Positions 27,794-38,710 of a DNA stretch of 64,000 bases are shown piece by piece. This stretch comes from Herbaspirillum seropedicae (GTDB lineage Bacteria; Pseudomonadota; Gammaproteobacteria; Burkholderiales; Burkholderiaceae_D): NCBI RefSeq assembly GCF_001040945.1, contig NZ_CP011930.1, forward strand, positions 1,612,001-1,676,000. Direction: 5' to 3'. Made by a program: the position numbers and the translations under genes. The notes beneath the pieces were generated by a model. That model worked only from the letters and a program-made list of their open reading frames with translations. It did no database searches and was not told the origin of the DNA. Within the stretch, counting starts at the first letter, position 1. Every line of letters starts with the position of its first letter.

Positions 27794-27830
27794 CGAATGG
27801 TTTTCCATTAATACGTTGTATGAATCGGAA

Positions 27831-29237
<1,407 letters not shown>

Positions 29238-30152
29238 TTAGTCGAAGCGGCCGTGCACCAGATATTCGAGCAGGGCCTTCTGCACGTGCAGGCGGTTTTC
29301 CGCCTCTTCCCAAACCACCGATTGCGGGCCGTCGATCACTTCGGCGGCCACTTCCTCGCCACGGTGGGCGGGCAGGCAGTGCATGAATAGCGCATCCTTC
29401 TTGGCGCGCGCCATCTTGGCCTGGTCCACGATCCAGCCATCGAAGGCTTTCAGGCGGGCATTGTTCTCGGCCTCGAAGCCCATGCTGGTCCACACGTCGG
29501 TGGTGACCAGGTCGGCATCCTGGCAGGCGTCGGCCGGATCGGCGAAGAAGGTGTAGTTCTTGTTGCCCGGCGAGACCTGCGCCGGGTCGATATCGTAGCC
29601 CTTGGGGGTAGAGACGTTGACGTGGAAGCCAAACACCTCGGCCGCCTGCAGCCAGGAATAGAGCATGTTGTTGGCGTCACCGACCCAGGCCACGATCTTG
29701 CCCTGGATGCTGCCGTGGTGTTCGATGTAGGTGAACACATCGGCCAGCACCTGGCAGGGATGCTGCTCGTTGGTCAAGCCGTTGATGACCGGCACGCGCG
29801 AATGCTTGGCAAAGCGCTCGATGATCTCCTGGCCGTAGGTACGGATCATGATCACGTCGCACATGCGCGACATCACCTGGGCCGCATCTTCCACCGGTTC
29901 GCCACGGCCGAGCTGGCTGTCGCGGGTGTTGAGGTAGATCGCCGCACCGCCCATCTGGTGCATGCCGGCCTCGAAGGAGAGGCGGGTGCGGGTCGAGTTC
30001 TTTTCGAACACCATCACCAGGGTACGATCGGCCAGCGTGTGATGGGGCTCGTAATTCTTGAACTTACGTTTGATCACACGGGAACGTTCGATCACGTACT
30101 CGTATTCATCAAGCGTAAAGTCGGAAAACTGAAGGTAGTGTTTGATTGCCAT
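29238..30152 (-). CDS. argF: ornithine carbamoyltransferase
   Basis: 304 residues. Forms citrulline from ornithine and carbamoyl phosphate. Carbamoyl-phosphate motif STRTRLSFE near residue 53-61, HPCQVLADVFT near 132-142, and the ornithine-loop HCLPAHRGEEV near 263-273 are all intact. First gene of the minus-strand arginine unit. A TATAAT -10 lies at 30208-30213 on this strand, about 55 bases upstream of the ATG. No ARG box could be called. Confidence 0.96.
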   Translation of the reverse strand: MAIKHYLQFSDFTLDEYEYVIERSRVIKRKFKNYEPHHTLADRTLVMVFEKNSTRTRLSFEAGMHQMGGAAIYLNTRDSQLGRGEPVEDAAQVMSRMCDVIMIRTYGQEIIERFAKHSRVPVINGLTNEQHPCQVLADVFTYIEHHGSIQGKIVAWVGDANNMLYSWLQAAEVFGFHVNVSTPKGYDIDPAQVSPGNKNYTFFADPADACQDADLVTTDVWTSMGFEAENNARLKAFDGWIVDQAKMARAKKDALFMHCLPAHRGEEVAAEVIDGPQSVVWEEAENRLHVQKALLEYLVHGRFD

Positions 30153-30492
30153 AAATAAAAACGGCGGCCAGTGTGGCGCCTGCCGCCGATAGTCGATAAC
30201 TCCTTAGATTATAAGGGATTCGGCCCAAAAAGATACCCGGCATACTTGCTCGCGGGAAACTCTCGCCCGGACGCTGAGCGTGCCGGCGATTGCGCAGCTC
30301 AGGCAGCCCGAGAAATGCGGGAAATGCGGCGCCTCGAATGCATCGGCGAAGAAAATAGAAGACTTTCGCAGAGACCATGAATGGTTTGCGAGAAACAGGG
30401 CGCAGTTTCACGATGTCGGCAAAAGCTAGAATGTAAACGATAATCATTTGTATTGAATTGCCTAGAATTGGCGGCCTTTCAACTTTCCTTGA
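30153..30492. other. divergent promoter region between argF and the siderophore receptor gene
   Basis: 340 bases. On the minus strand there is TATAAT at 30208-30213 for argF. On the plus side a Fur-box-like sequence lies at 30433-30451. The stretch between (about 30220-30425) shows no ORF or repeat I can support. Confidence 0.55.
30433..30451. promoter_or_regulatory. Fur-box-like operator
   Basis: The 19-mer with core GATAATCATT matches the classical Fur consensus at 13 of 19 positions by eye. It lies about 40 bases before the TonB-dependent receptor ATG, where iron repression would be expected. Confidence 0.6.
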
Positions 30493-32655
30493 ATGGCCGC
30501 CATGTTCCTGATGCAATCTCCGATTCCCTGTGCCTGCGTCCGCCGGCTTCCCGCTACCTTGTGTCTAGCCTTCCTGGCCCTGCCAGCCTACGCTGCCGAG
30601 CGCGACGGTGGTAACGAGGGCGAGCCCTCCGGGGAGTCATCCCTGCCAGTGGTGGAGGTGCGTGACCAGCGCCGATCCCCTGACCCGCGTGCGAGGCGGG
30701 TAGGTACGGCCACAAGGAGCGCCGCCGATCCCATGGAGGTGCCGCAGAGCATCCAGAGCGTGAGCGTGGAGCAGGTCAGCGTCTATGGCGCACGTACGCT
30801 GGCCGGGGCCTTGCTGGGTGTGCCTGGCATTTCCAGTATCTCCGATACCCGTTTCGATGCCTTCCGCATTCGCGGCTTTTCCAGCGCCAACGATCTCTTG
30901 CTCGATGGCATGCGGGATGATCCGCAATACGTGCGCGGACTGGGCAACATCGAGCGGGTGGAAGTGCTGCGCGGACCGGCTTCCGTGCTCTACGGGCGCG
31001 GCAGTGGCGGGGGCGTGATCAATCGCATCAGCAAACAGCCCGGTCAGGACGTCGCCAGCCAGGCCACGCTCAGCCTGGGCAGCGCCGGGCTGCTGGGCGC
31101 TGCGCTGGACTGGAACCGGCCGCTGGCGCCGCACTGGGCCTTGCGCATCAATACCGGGCGCGAACATGCGGGCAGCTTCCGCGATACCGTCAACGGCACG
31201 CGCCAGTACTTTGCGCCGGCCCTGAAGTGGGAGTCTGGACGCGACAGCTGGCTGCTGCAGGCTGAATACGACGAATATGAAAGGGTGCCGGATCGCGGCA
31301 TTCCCGGTCGCGCCATTGCCACGGCCAACGGCGAGCCCACTGCCTACGCGCTGCCGTCCGCCGGGCATGAGCAATTCTTCGGCGCCGCCGGGCGCGACGT
31401 CATCCGCGATATCCACATGAGCCTGCGCTCCACGCTCACCCGGGCGCTCTCGCAGGACTGGACCCTGCGTCATGCGCTTGCCCTGATGGACCTCAACAGC
31501 AATTTCGACAACACCTTTGTCACCCAGGCCTACCAGAGCGCACCACTGGACCTGGACCGCGTACAGCGCACCCGCTACCAGCAGAACCTCCAGCAACGCA
31601 GCGTGCAGAACAATCTGGAATTGCTGGGGCAACTGGGCGCACATGATCTGCTGCTGGGAGTGGAACACAGCTGGCAAAAGCGCGAGCCGCGCCTGTGGTC
31701 GGTCGCTGCGCCGGCAGTCTCGGCGGTGACACCGGAAAACACCCGCAATGGCGACGACCCGACTACGCCTTTCCAGATGAATTACCACAAGGCCTCCAAC
31801 CTGGGCCTCTACGTGCAGGACAAGATCACCCTGGCTGCGCACTGGAAGATGCTGGCCGGCCTGCGCTGGGATCGCTTTGAGGTCGATTCGCGCAACCGCC
31901 GCAACGGCGTGCGCAGCGAGCGCACCGCCCATGCCCTGAGCCCGCGCATCGGCGTGGTGTGGGAAGCCTTGCCGGGCCAGCATGCCTACCTGTCCTGGAG
32001 CAAGAACTTTGCGCCGGTCGGCGGCGACGTCATCGGCATCACGCCCGACGCCCGGGGTAATTTCAATGATCTCAAGCCGCAGTTCAGCCGCCAGGTTGAA
32101 GCCGGGATCAAGAGCGAATGGCTGGACCGTCGTCTCAGCACCACCCTGGCCTGGTTCCAGCTGGAGCTGTTCAACCGCAACGTGGCCGACCCCGTGCGCC
32201 CGGGCTTCTTTGAGCAAAGCGGGCTGGAACGCAATCGCGGCATCGAGTTGAGCGTGGAAGGGGAGCTCGCCGCGCCCTGGTTCGTGCGGGCCGGGTGGGC
32301 CATCCAGAGCGCGAAGATCGTGCAGGCCGAACCGAAGTTCGTCGGCAAGCGCGCATCGGGCGTATCGGGCCGGGGTGGCAGTCTGTTCCTCAGCTATGCT
32401 CCCACCCTGGGATGGTTCGCCGAGCTTGGTCTCACAGTCGAGGGAGCGCGCTATGCCGACCGTGACAACCTGCTCGAACTGCCGGCCTATACGCGCTGGG
32501 ATGGCAAGATGGGCTATCGCCTCGATGAAGCTGAATTCACCCTGGCCGTCACCAACCTGGCCAATCGCCGCTACTACGAGAGCGCCACCGGGCTATCCCA
32601 GGTGCGGCCCGGTGCGCCGCGCGCACTGTTGCTCACGGCGGCCTACAAGTTCTGA
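30493..32655 (+). CDS. TonB-dependent ferric-siderophore receptor
   Basis: 720 residues, outer membrane. A signal peptide of about 34 residues ends LALPAYA-AERD. A TonB-box-like segment SLPVVEVRDQR is followed by the plug domain: MEVPQSIQSVSVEQV, the RIRGFSSANDLLLDGMRD block near 127-144 and VEVLRGPASVLYGRGSGGGVINRISK near 156-181. The barrel ends with the required C-terminal aromatic (TAAYKF). The plug signature is that of hydroxamate/catecholate receptors (FhuA/FepA-like TonB-siderophor family). No siderophore synthesis or ABC genes flank it, so it probably takes up xenosiderophores (inference). The upstream Fur box supports iron control. A second ATG three codons on is also possible. Confidence 0.93.
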   Translation: MAAMFLMQSPIPCACVRRLPATLCLAFLALPAYAAERDGGNEGEPSGESSLPVVEVRDQRRSPDPRARRVGTATRSAADPMEVPQSIQSVSVEQVSVYGARTLAGALLGVPGISSISDTRFDAFRIRGFSSANDLLLDGMRDDPQYVRGLGNIERVEVLRGPASVLYGRGSGGGVINRISKQPGQDVASQATLSLGSAGLLGAALDWNRPLAPHWALRINTGREHAGSFRDTVNGTRQYFAPALKWESGRDSWLLQAEYDEYERVPDRGIPGRAIATANGEPTAYALPSAGHEQFFGAAGRDVIRDIHMSLRSTLTRALSQDWTLRHALALMDLNSNFDNTFVTQAYQSAPLDLDRVQRTRYQQNLQQRSVQNNLELLGQLGAHDLLLGVEHSWQKREPRLWSVAAPAVSAVTPENTRNGDDPTTPFQMNYHKASNLGLYVQDKITLAAHWKMLAGLRWDRFEVDSRNRRNGVRSERTAHALSPRIGVVWEALPGQHAYLSWSKNFAPVGGDVIGITPDARGNFNDLKPQFSRQVEAGIKSEWLDRRLSTTLAWFQLELFNRNVADPVRPGFFEQSGLERNRGIELSVEGELAAPWFVRAGWAIQSAKIVQAEPKFVGKRASGVSGRGGSLFLSYAPTLGWFAELGLTVEGARYADRDNLLELPAYTRWDGKMGYRLDEAEFTLAVTNLANRRYYESATGLSQVRPGAPRALLLTAAYKF

Positions 32656-32671
32656 AGGGATCGCTAAGGGA

Positions 32672-33607
32672 TCAGTACAGCGTCTGCGAGGACTCATGGA
32701 CCAGCTGCGCATAGAGCTGGTGCCGCAATCCCGCGATCTCGCCAGCCTGCACCGCTTCCAGGACCGCGCAGCCGGGCTCGTTGAGGTGATGGCAGTTGTA
32801 GAAGCGGCACTTGCCCAGGTAGGGTGTGAAGTCGCGGAAGGCGCGCTCCAGCATGCCTTCCGAGAGCTGGTACAGGCCGAACTCCTGGAAGCCCGGCGAA
32901 TCGATGATGCTGGCCTCGCCCTCCATCTGGTAGAGCCGGGTGAAGGTAGTGGTGTGCTTGCCGGTATCGAGCGCCGCCGAGATCTCGCGGGTGGCGATGT
33001 CGGCGTCGGGGATGATCAGGTTGATGATGGACGACTTGCCCATGCCCGACTGCCCGATCAGGATGGTGCTCTTGCCTTCCAGCAGCGGCAGGAAGGCCGC
33101 GCGGGTGTCGTCCGGATGGGCCTTGGCCGAGACTTCATGCACCGGGTAACCCAGGCGGGCGTACACCTGCAGCCGTTCGCGGGTCTTGGGCAGGGCGTCG
33201 GTGATGTCGGTCTTGTTCAGGATCAGGTGCGCGGCGACCCCGGCCGATTCGGCCGCCACCAGGGCGCGCGAGACCAGGTCATCGGTAAAGCTGGGTTCGG
33301 TCGCCACCACGATGAAGAGCTGGTCCACGTTGGCGGCCAGCAGCTTGGACTTGTACTGGTCCGAGCGGTACAGCAGGGTCTTGCGTTCATCGATGGATTC
33401 GATCACGCCCTGGTCGGCCGAGGTGCGGGCCAGGCGGATGCGGTCGCCTACGGCGACGTCGCTCTTCTTGCCACGGGTGACGCAATGCAGTTTTTCTTCA
33501 CCGGCCTGGACCAGGTAATGGCGGCCATGCGCGGCAATGACCAGGCCCGGTTCGAGGGCGTCGGGCGTGGCGCGCTGGCGTGCAGCGGCGTGCTTGCGGA
33601 CTCCCAT
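32672..33607 (-). CDS. rsgA: ribosome small-subunit-dependent GTPase RsgA
   Basis: 311 residues. A circularly permuted GTPase that helps 30S maturation. An N-terminal OB domain (about 20-75) is followed by G4 NKTD at 131-134, G1 GQSGMGKSS at 185-193 and G3 DSPGF near 236-240. The C-terminal zinc cluster is Cys267, Cys272, His274 and Cys280 ([14 protein letters not shown]). Its ATG overlaps the stop of phhB (ATGA), so the pair is translationally coupled. Tail-to-tail with the siderophore receptor gene, 16 bases apart, with no clear terminator. Confidence 0.96.
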   Translation of the reverse strand: MGVRKHAAARQRATPDALEPGLVIAAHGRHYLVQAGEEKLHCVTRGKKSDVAVGDRIRLARTSADQGVIESIDERKTLLYRSDQYKSKLLAANVDQLFIVVATEPSFTDDLVSRALVAAESAGVAAHLILNKTDITDALPKTRERLQVYARLGYPVHEVSAKAHPDDTRAAFLPLLEGKSTILIGQSGMGKSSIINLIIPDADIATREISAALDTGKHTTTFTRLYQMEGEASIIDSPGFQEFGLYQLSEGMLERAFRDFTPYLGKCRFYNCHHLNEPGCAVLEAVQAGEIAGLRHQLYAQLVHESSQTLY

Positions 33608-33963
33608 CAGGCGTGGGCGCGCTGGGCGAAGAGGGCGTCCACCTTGGCCGCACAGACGAAGTCATTGGCCGAGAGACCACCGCGCCCCGCGTTGACGCTA
33701 TGGGTGTCGAACTTCACCGTGCAGCGGTTGTAGCTCACGATCAGCTCAGGATGATGGTCTTCGGCGTGGATCATCCAGGCGATCGCATTGACGAAGGCCA
33801 GGGTCTCGTAATAGTTGTTGAAGGCGAAGCTGCGCACCAGCTTGCCGGCCTCGATCTGCCAGTCGGGCAGGACGGCCAGGTGGGCGGTGATGGCGCTGTC
33901 ATCCAGTGCGTCGACAGGTTGGATGCAGTGGGCTGCGGCGAGAGTGGATGCGGTGATGCTCAT
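33607..33963 (-). CDS. phhB: pterin-4a-carbinolamine dehydratase
   Basis: 118 residues. Regenerates the pterin cofactor and acts as dimerisation/dehydratase partner of aromatic amino acid hydroxylases. The signature [23 protein letters not shown] holds the catalytic EDHHPE. CAGGAGAAG precedes the ATG at 33963. Coupled to rsgA by ATGA and directly downstream of the M48 protease gene. No phenylalanine hydroxylase gene is in the window. Confidence 0.93.
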   Translation of the reverse strand: MSITASTLAAAHCIQPVDALDDSAITAHLAVLPDWQIEAGKLVRSFAFNNYYETLAFVNAIAWMIHAEDHHPELIVSYNRCTVKFDTHSVNAGRGGLSANDFVCAAKVDALFAQRAHA

Positions 33964-34033
33964 GGACTTCTCCTGAAGGCCGGCGCGCATGCGCTAGCGG
34001 CCTGACGATGTTCGATGTTGAGTGCTTGCGGTG

Positions 34034-35314
34034 TCACTGTTGGCTCGCCGCCGCCAGCGCGCCATGCAGACGCCGGATGCGCAGCGAGGCTGGCGGGTGT
34101 GAATCGTAGAAGGCCGAGTGCAGCGGGTCGGGCGTGAGGGTGGAGGCATTGTCCTCGTAGAGCTTGACCAGCGCCGAGACCAGGTCCTGGGCCTGGGTAT
34201 GCTGTGCAGCGAAGGCGTCGGCCTCGAACTCGTGCTTGCGCGAAGACAGTGAGGACAAGGGCGAGAGCAGGAAGGTGAAGATTGGTAGCACCAGCATGAA
34301 GAGGATCAGCGCCATCGCATCATTGCTGCCCATGAGCAGCGGTTCCACGCCCAGGCCGGTATAGAACCAGGCCTGCTGCTTCAGGTAGCCCAGCAAGGCC
34401 AGGAAGGCCAGCGACATGGCGAACATCACCACCACACGCTTGACGATGTGCTTGAGCTTGAAGTGGCCCAGCTCGTGCGCCAGCACCGCCTCGATCTCAT
34501 GCGGGGCCAGGCGCGCCAGCAGGGTGTCGAAGAAGACGATGCGCTTGCCCGAGCCGAAGCCCGAGAAGTAGGCATTGCCATGCGCGCTGCGCTTGGAGCC
34601 ATCCATCACGAACAAGCCCTTGGAGGCAAAGCCGACGCGCTGCATCAGGCCCTCGATGCGGCTGCGCAGGCTGTCGTCTTCCAGCGCGGTGAACTTGTTG
34701 AACAGCGGTGCAATGAAGCTGGGATAGATCACCAGCATCAGCAACTGGAACACGCACAGCACGATCCAGGTATAGAACCACCAGAGCGCACCGGCCTTTT
34801 CCATCAGCGCCAGCACCACCCACAGCAGCGGCAGGCCGATCACTGCGCCCAGCAAGGTCTGCTTGATCATGTCGCTGAAGAACAGCGCGCGGCTCATCTT
34901 GTTGAAGCCGAAACCGGCTTCCAGCCTGAACTGGCGGTAATAGTCGAAGGGCAGGTCGACCGCTCCCGAAATGAGGCCGAAGCCGGCCACCAGCGCGATC
35001 TGGTACAGCATGCCGGGGCCGCCGGTCCAGCCCAGCAGCAGGCTGGAGAGGGCTTGCAGGCCGCCCAGCAGGGTAAAGCCGATCAGGACCGCCGCATTGA
35101 CCAGCAGCGTCACCAGGCCGAACTTGGTGCGTGCAACCGTGTAGTCGGCCGCCTTCTGGTGGGCCGGCAGGGGGATTTTTTCAGCGAACTCGGCCGGCAC
35201 GGCGGCGCGATGCGCCAGCACGTGGCGGATATGCCGCGAGGCCAGCCAGAAGCGTACTCCCAGGCTGATGGCCAGGAAGGTGACGAACAAAACCGAAAAC
35301 GAAAGTGAAGACAT
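34034..35314 (-). CDS. M48 family CAAX prenyl protease-like metallopeptidase (Ste24 homologue)
   Basis: 426 residues, inner-membrane zinc protease with about seven hydrophobic segments. The zinc motif HELGH is at 280-284 with KLKH following, and the third ligand Glu lies in RKHEFEADAFA near 358-368. The N-terminal domain (FDYYRQFRLEAGFGFNKM) is that of the Ste24/CAAX protease branch and not of HtpX. Bacteria lack prenylated substrates, so a quality-control role is likely (inference). The start at 35314 is preferred; the 40-residue extension reaches into the orn promoter. It heads the group with phhB and rsgA. Confidence 0.92.
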   Translation of the reverse strand: MSSLSFSVLFVTFLAISLGVRFWLASRHIRHVLAHRAAVPAEFAEKIPLPAHQKAADYTVARTKFGLVTLLVNAAVLIGFTLLGGLQALSSLLLGWTGGPGMLYQIALVAGFGLISGAVDLPFDYYRQFRLEAGFGFNKMSRALFFSDMIKQTLLGAVIGLPLLWVVLALMEKAGALWWFYTWIVLCVFQLLMLVIYPSFIAPLFNKFTALEDDSLRSRIEGLMQRVGFASKGLFVMDGSKRSAHGNAYFSGFGSGKRIVFFDTLLARLAPHEIEAVLAHELGHFKLKHIVKRVVVMFAMSLAFLALLGYLKQQAWFYTGLGVEPLLMGSNDAMALILFMLVLPIFTFLLSPLSSLSSRKHEFEADAFAAQHTQAQDLVSALVKLYEDNASTLTPDPLHSAFYDSHPPASLRIRRLHGALAAASQQ

Positions 35315-35454
35315 GCGTACCCTGTGCGAAAATGGCGAAAGTGCGTGGCGGCAATCGCCAGCCACGCCGCCCGGCCAGTACCGGGCGAGCGCACCCAGCA
35401 ATGGAACCAAGCAGTAGAGGGGAGCCATCCCCATTACGTCAATAAGGAAGAATT

Positions 35455-36024
35455 ATGTCACAAGCCCCCGCCGCGCCTGTCCGCCCCAATGAAATGAACC
35501 TGATCTGGGTGGACATGGAAATGACCGGCCTGGATCCCGACAAGGACCGCATCATCGAAGTCGCCGTGGTGGTTACCGATGCCGAACTCAACGTGCTGGG
35601 CGAAGGCCCGGTGCTGGCCATCCATCAGTCCGACGAGCTGCTGGACGGCATGGACGCCTGGAACAAGGGCACCCACGGCCGTTCCGGCCTGATCGACCGC
35701 GTCAAGGCTTCGACCGTCACCGAAGCAGATGCTGAAAAGCAGATCATCGAATTCCTGAAGCAATACGTCCCGGCCGGCAAGTCGCCCATGTGCGGCAATT
35801 CCATTTGCCAGGATCGCCGCTTCATGGTGCGCGGCATGCCCAAGCTGGAAGAATTCTTCCACTACCGCAACCTGGACGTGTCCACCCTGAAGGAACTGTG
35901 CAAGCGCTGGAAGCCCGAAATCGCCACCGGTTTCAAGAAGCGCCAGATGCACACCGCCCTGGCCGACATCCTCGAATCGATCGAAGAACTGAAGTACTAC
36001 CGCGAGCACTTCATCAAGGAATGA
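35455..36024 (+). CDS. orn: oligoribonuclease
   Basis: 189 residues. A 3'-5' exoribonuclease that degrades RNA dinucleotides, including pGpG from cyclic-di-GMP. DEDDh residues are visible: Asp20 and Glu22 in [10 protein letters not shown], Asp in [12 protein letters not shown] and the C-terminal HTALADI. AAGGAAGAATT precedes the ATG. Divergent from the M48 protease gene. Confidence 0.96.
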   Translation: MSQAPAAPVRPNEMNLIWVDMEMTGLDPDKDRIIEVAVVVTDAELNVLGEGPVLAIHQSDELLDGMDAWNKGTHGRSGLIDRVKASTVTEADAEKQIIEFLKQYVPAGKSPMCGNSICQDRRFMVRGMPKLEEFFHYRNLDVSTLKELCKRWKPEIATGFKKRQMHTALADILESIEELKYYREHFIKE

Positions 36025-36065
36025 GCCCGCAGTCGCGTCCGGTGACGTGACGCAAACTGAAAAAG

Positions 36066-36102
36066 AAGGCGCGCCCGTTGAATGCCATGGCGCGCCTTTT
36101 TG
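36066..36102. terminator. bidirectional terminator between orn and the YecA-family gene
   Basis: AAGGCGCGCC (36066-36075) pairs with GGCGCGCCTT (36089-36098), then TTTT on the plus side and an A-rich tract on the other. Confidence 0.85.
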
Positions 36103-36117
36103 TTGCAGCGAGGAAAA

Positions 36118-36819
<702 letters not shown>

Positions 36820-36944
36820 GATGGTTCCAATGACTGATGCTAAAGGCAGGAGTTTAAAGGCATTGGGCCGGGGGCGCGAGCATTGTTGGCGGTACCGGGG
36901 GGATTGTCGTGCGGCCTTGGCTTGCCGGACAGTACAATAGACGG

Positions 36945-37955
36945 ATGAATCAATCCGCCGCCCCCGACCAGCCCGACGCCACGTCCTTTGCCACCCTCTC
37001 GCCCGATACCGTGCTGGACGCCCTCGCGGCCCAGGGCCTGTATGGCGATGGCCGCCTGCTGGCGCTCAACAGCTATGAGAACCGCGTCTACCAGGTCGGG
37101 ATGGAAGAGGGGCCGCCGCTGGTGGCCAAGTTCTATCGCCCCTTGCGCTGGACGGATGAGCAGATCCTCGAAGAACACGCCTTTTCGCAGGAGTTGGCGG
37201 ATGATGAGGTGCCGGTCGTGCCGGCGATGAGGCTGGAAAATGGCCGCACCCTGCATCGTCATGCGGGTTTTCGCTTCGCGGTATTCCGCCGCCATGGCGG
37301 TCGCGCGCCGGAACTGGACGACGCCGACACGCTGGAGCGCCTGGGCCGCTTCATCGGCCGCATCCATGCGGTCGGCCTGCGCCAGCCCTTTGTCCATCGT
37401 CCCGCGCTGGATCAGGCCAGTTTCGGCGAAGAACCACGTGACTGGCTGCTGGCGCATGACTTCATTCCCATGGATGTGGCCACCGCCTGGCGTACCACGG
37501 TCGAGCAGGCGCTGGCCGGGGTGCAGCGTTGCTACGAGCGCGCCGGCGAGATCCGCACCCTGCGCCTGCATGGCGATTGCCACGTCGGCAATGTATTGTG
37601 GACCGATGCCGGCCCGCATTTCGTCGATTTCGACGACAGCCGCAGCGGCCCGGCCGTGCAAGACCTGTGGATGCTGCTCTCGGGGGAGCGCCGCGAGATG
37701 GTCGGGCAACTGGCCGACCTGCTGGCCGGCTATGAAAGCTTCTGCGAGTTCGAACCGCGCGAGCTCTACCTGATCGAAGCCCTGCGCACCCTGCGGCTGA
37801 TCCATTATTCGGCCTGGCTGGCGCGGCGCTGGGATGACCCGGCCTTCCCGGCCGCCTTTCCCTGGTTCAATACCCAACGTTACTGGCAAGACCGCATCCT
37901 GGAACTGCGCGAACAGATCGCCCTGATGGACGAAGCGCCGCTGTGGCCGGTCTGA
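36945..37955 (+). CDS. srkA: stress response serine/threonine kinase SrkA (YihE/RdoA)
   Basis: 336 residues, aminoglycoside-phosphotransferase/choline-kinase fold. ATP-side [25 protein letters not shown] near residue 43-67, catalytic loop [12 protein letters not shown] near 207-218 and metal-binding [15 protein letters not shown] near 224-238 match SrkA. The C-terminus has [12 protein letters not shown], also typical. A TACAAT element (36933-36938) ends only six bases before the ATG, so the mRNA may be almost leaderless. Followed 21 bases later by tag. Confidence 0.92.
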   Translation: MNQSAAPDQPDATSFATLSPDTVLDALAAQGLYGDGRLLALNSYENRVYQVGMEEGPPLVAKFYRPLRWTDEQILEEHAFSQELADDEVPVVPAMRLENGRTLHRHAGFRFAVFRRHGGRAPELDDADTLERLGRFIGRIHAVGLRQPFVHRPALDQASFGEEPRDWLLAHDFIPMDVATAWRTTVEQALAGVQRCYERAGEIRTLRLHGDCHVGNVLWTDAGPHFVDFDDSRSGPAVQDLWMLLSGERREMVGQLADLLAGYESFCEFEPRELYLIEALRTLRLIHYSAWLARRWDDPAFPAAFPWFNTQRYWQDRILELREQIALMDEAPLWPV

Positions 37956-37976
37956 GCCATTCATCAAAGAGAACAC

Positions 37977-38546
37977 ATGACGCAAACGCTTACCCGCTGT
38001 GGCTGGGTCAATCTTGCCAATCCACGCTACATCGACTATCACGACCACGAATGGGGCGTGCCCTGTCACGACGAGACCCGGCTCTTCGAGATGCTCAACC
38101 TGGAAGGGGCGCAGGCCGGTCTTTCCTGGGAAACCGTGCTCAACAAGCGTGAGAGCTACCGCGCCGCCTTCGACGGCTGGGACGCCGAGAAGATCGCCCG
38201 CTATGACGAGCGCAAGGTGGCGCAATTGCTGGCCGATCCGGGCATCGTGCGCAACCGCCTGAAGGTGGCCGCCACCATTGGCAATGCCCGCGCCTATCTC
38301 AAGCTGCGCGAAGAAATCGGCGGCCTGGATGCCTACCTGTGGGCGCACGTCGATGGCCAAGCCATCGTCAACCGCTGGGCCAGCCTGGCCGAGTGCCCGG
38401 CCAAGACGCCGCTGTCGGACGCCATCTCCAAGGACCTGGCGCGGCGCGGCTTCAAGTTCGTCGGTTCCACCATCATCTATGCCTATCTGCAGGGCGTGGG
38501 GGTGATCAATGACCATGTCCAGGATTGCCATTGCCATGGACGCTGA
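37977..38546 (+). CDS. tag: DNA-3-methyladenine glycosylase I
   Basis: 189 residues. Excises 3-methyladenine from alkylated DNA. TRCGWVN...YIDYHDHEWGVP at the N-terminus, LEGAQAGLSWETVLNKR near 43-59 (with the recognition Glu/Trp) and the zinc-snap residues Cys8, His22, and the C-terminal His/Cys pair in NDHVQDCHCH are present. Co-directional with srkA, probably one transcript, pairing two stress functions. Confidence 0.95.
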   Translation: MTQTLTRCGWVNLANPRYIDYHDHEWGVPCHDETRLFEMLNLEGAQAGLSWETVLNKRESYRAAFDGWDAEKIARYDERKVAQLLADPGIVRNRLKVAATIGNARAYLKLREEIGGLDAYLWAHVDGQAIVNRWASLAECPAKTPLSDAISKDLARRGFKFVGSTIIYAYLQGVGVINDHVQDCHCHGR

Positions 38547-38710
38547 ATGAGGGCCGCTGAAACGGGGCTGTACCAAAGGGTGGCTTGTTGAACCCTGGCA
38601 ATGGAGTGGATTGGTTTACACTGCCAGGCTGTGGCGTCGTGCCGACGCCGTCGTAAAAGGATACACAAGGCCGGCTGGCGTCATGCCAGGCCGGTGAAGT
38701 CGGGAGTAGC

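Noticed and set aside
34034..35314. Calling the M48 gene htpX
   Set aside because: The N-terminal domain and length fit the Ste24/CAAX protease branch, not the shorter HtpX.
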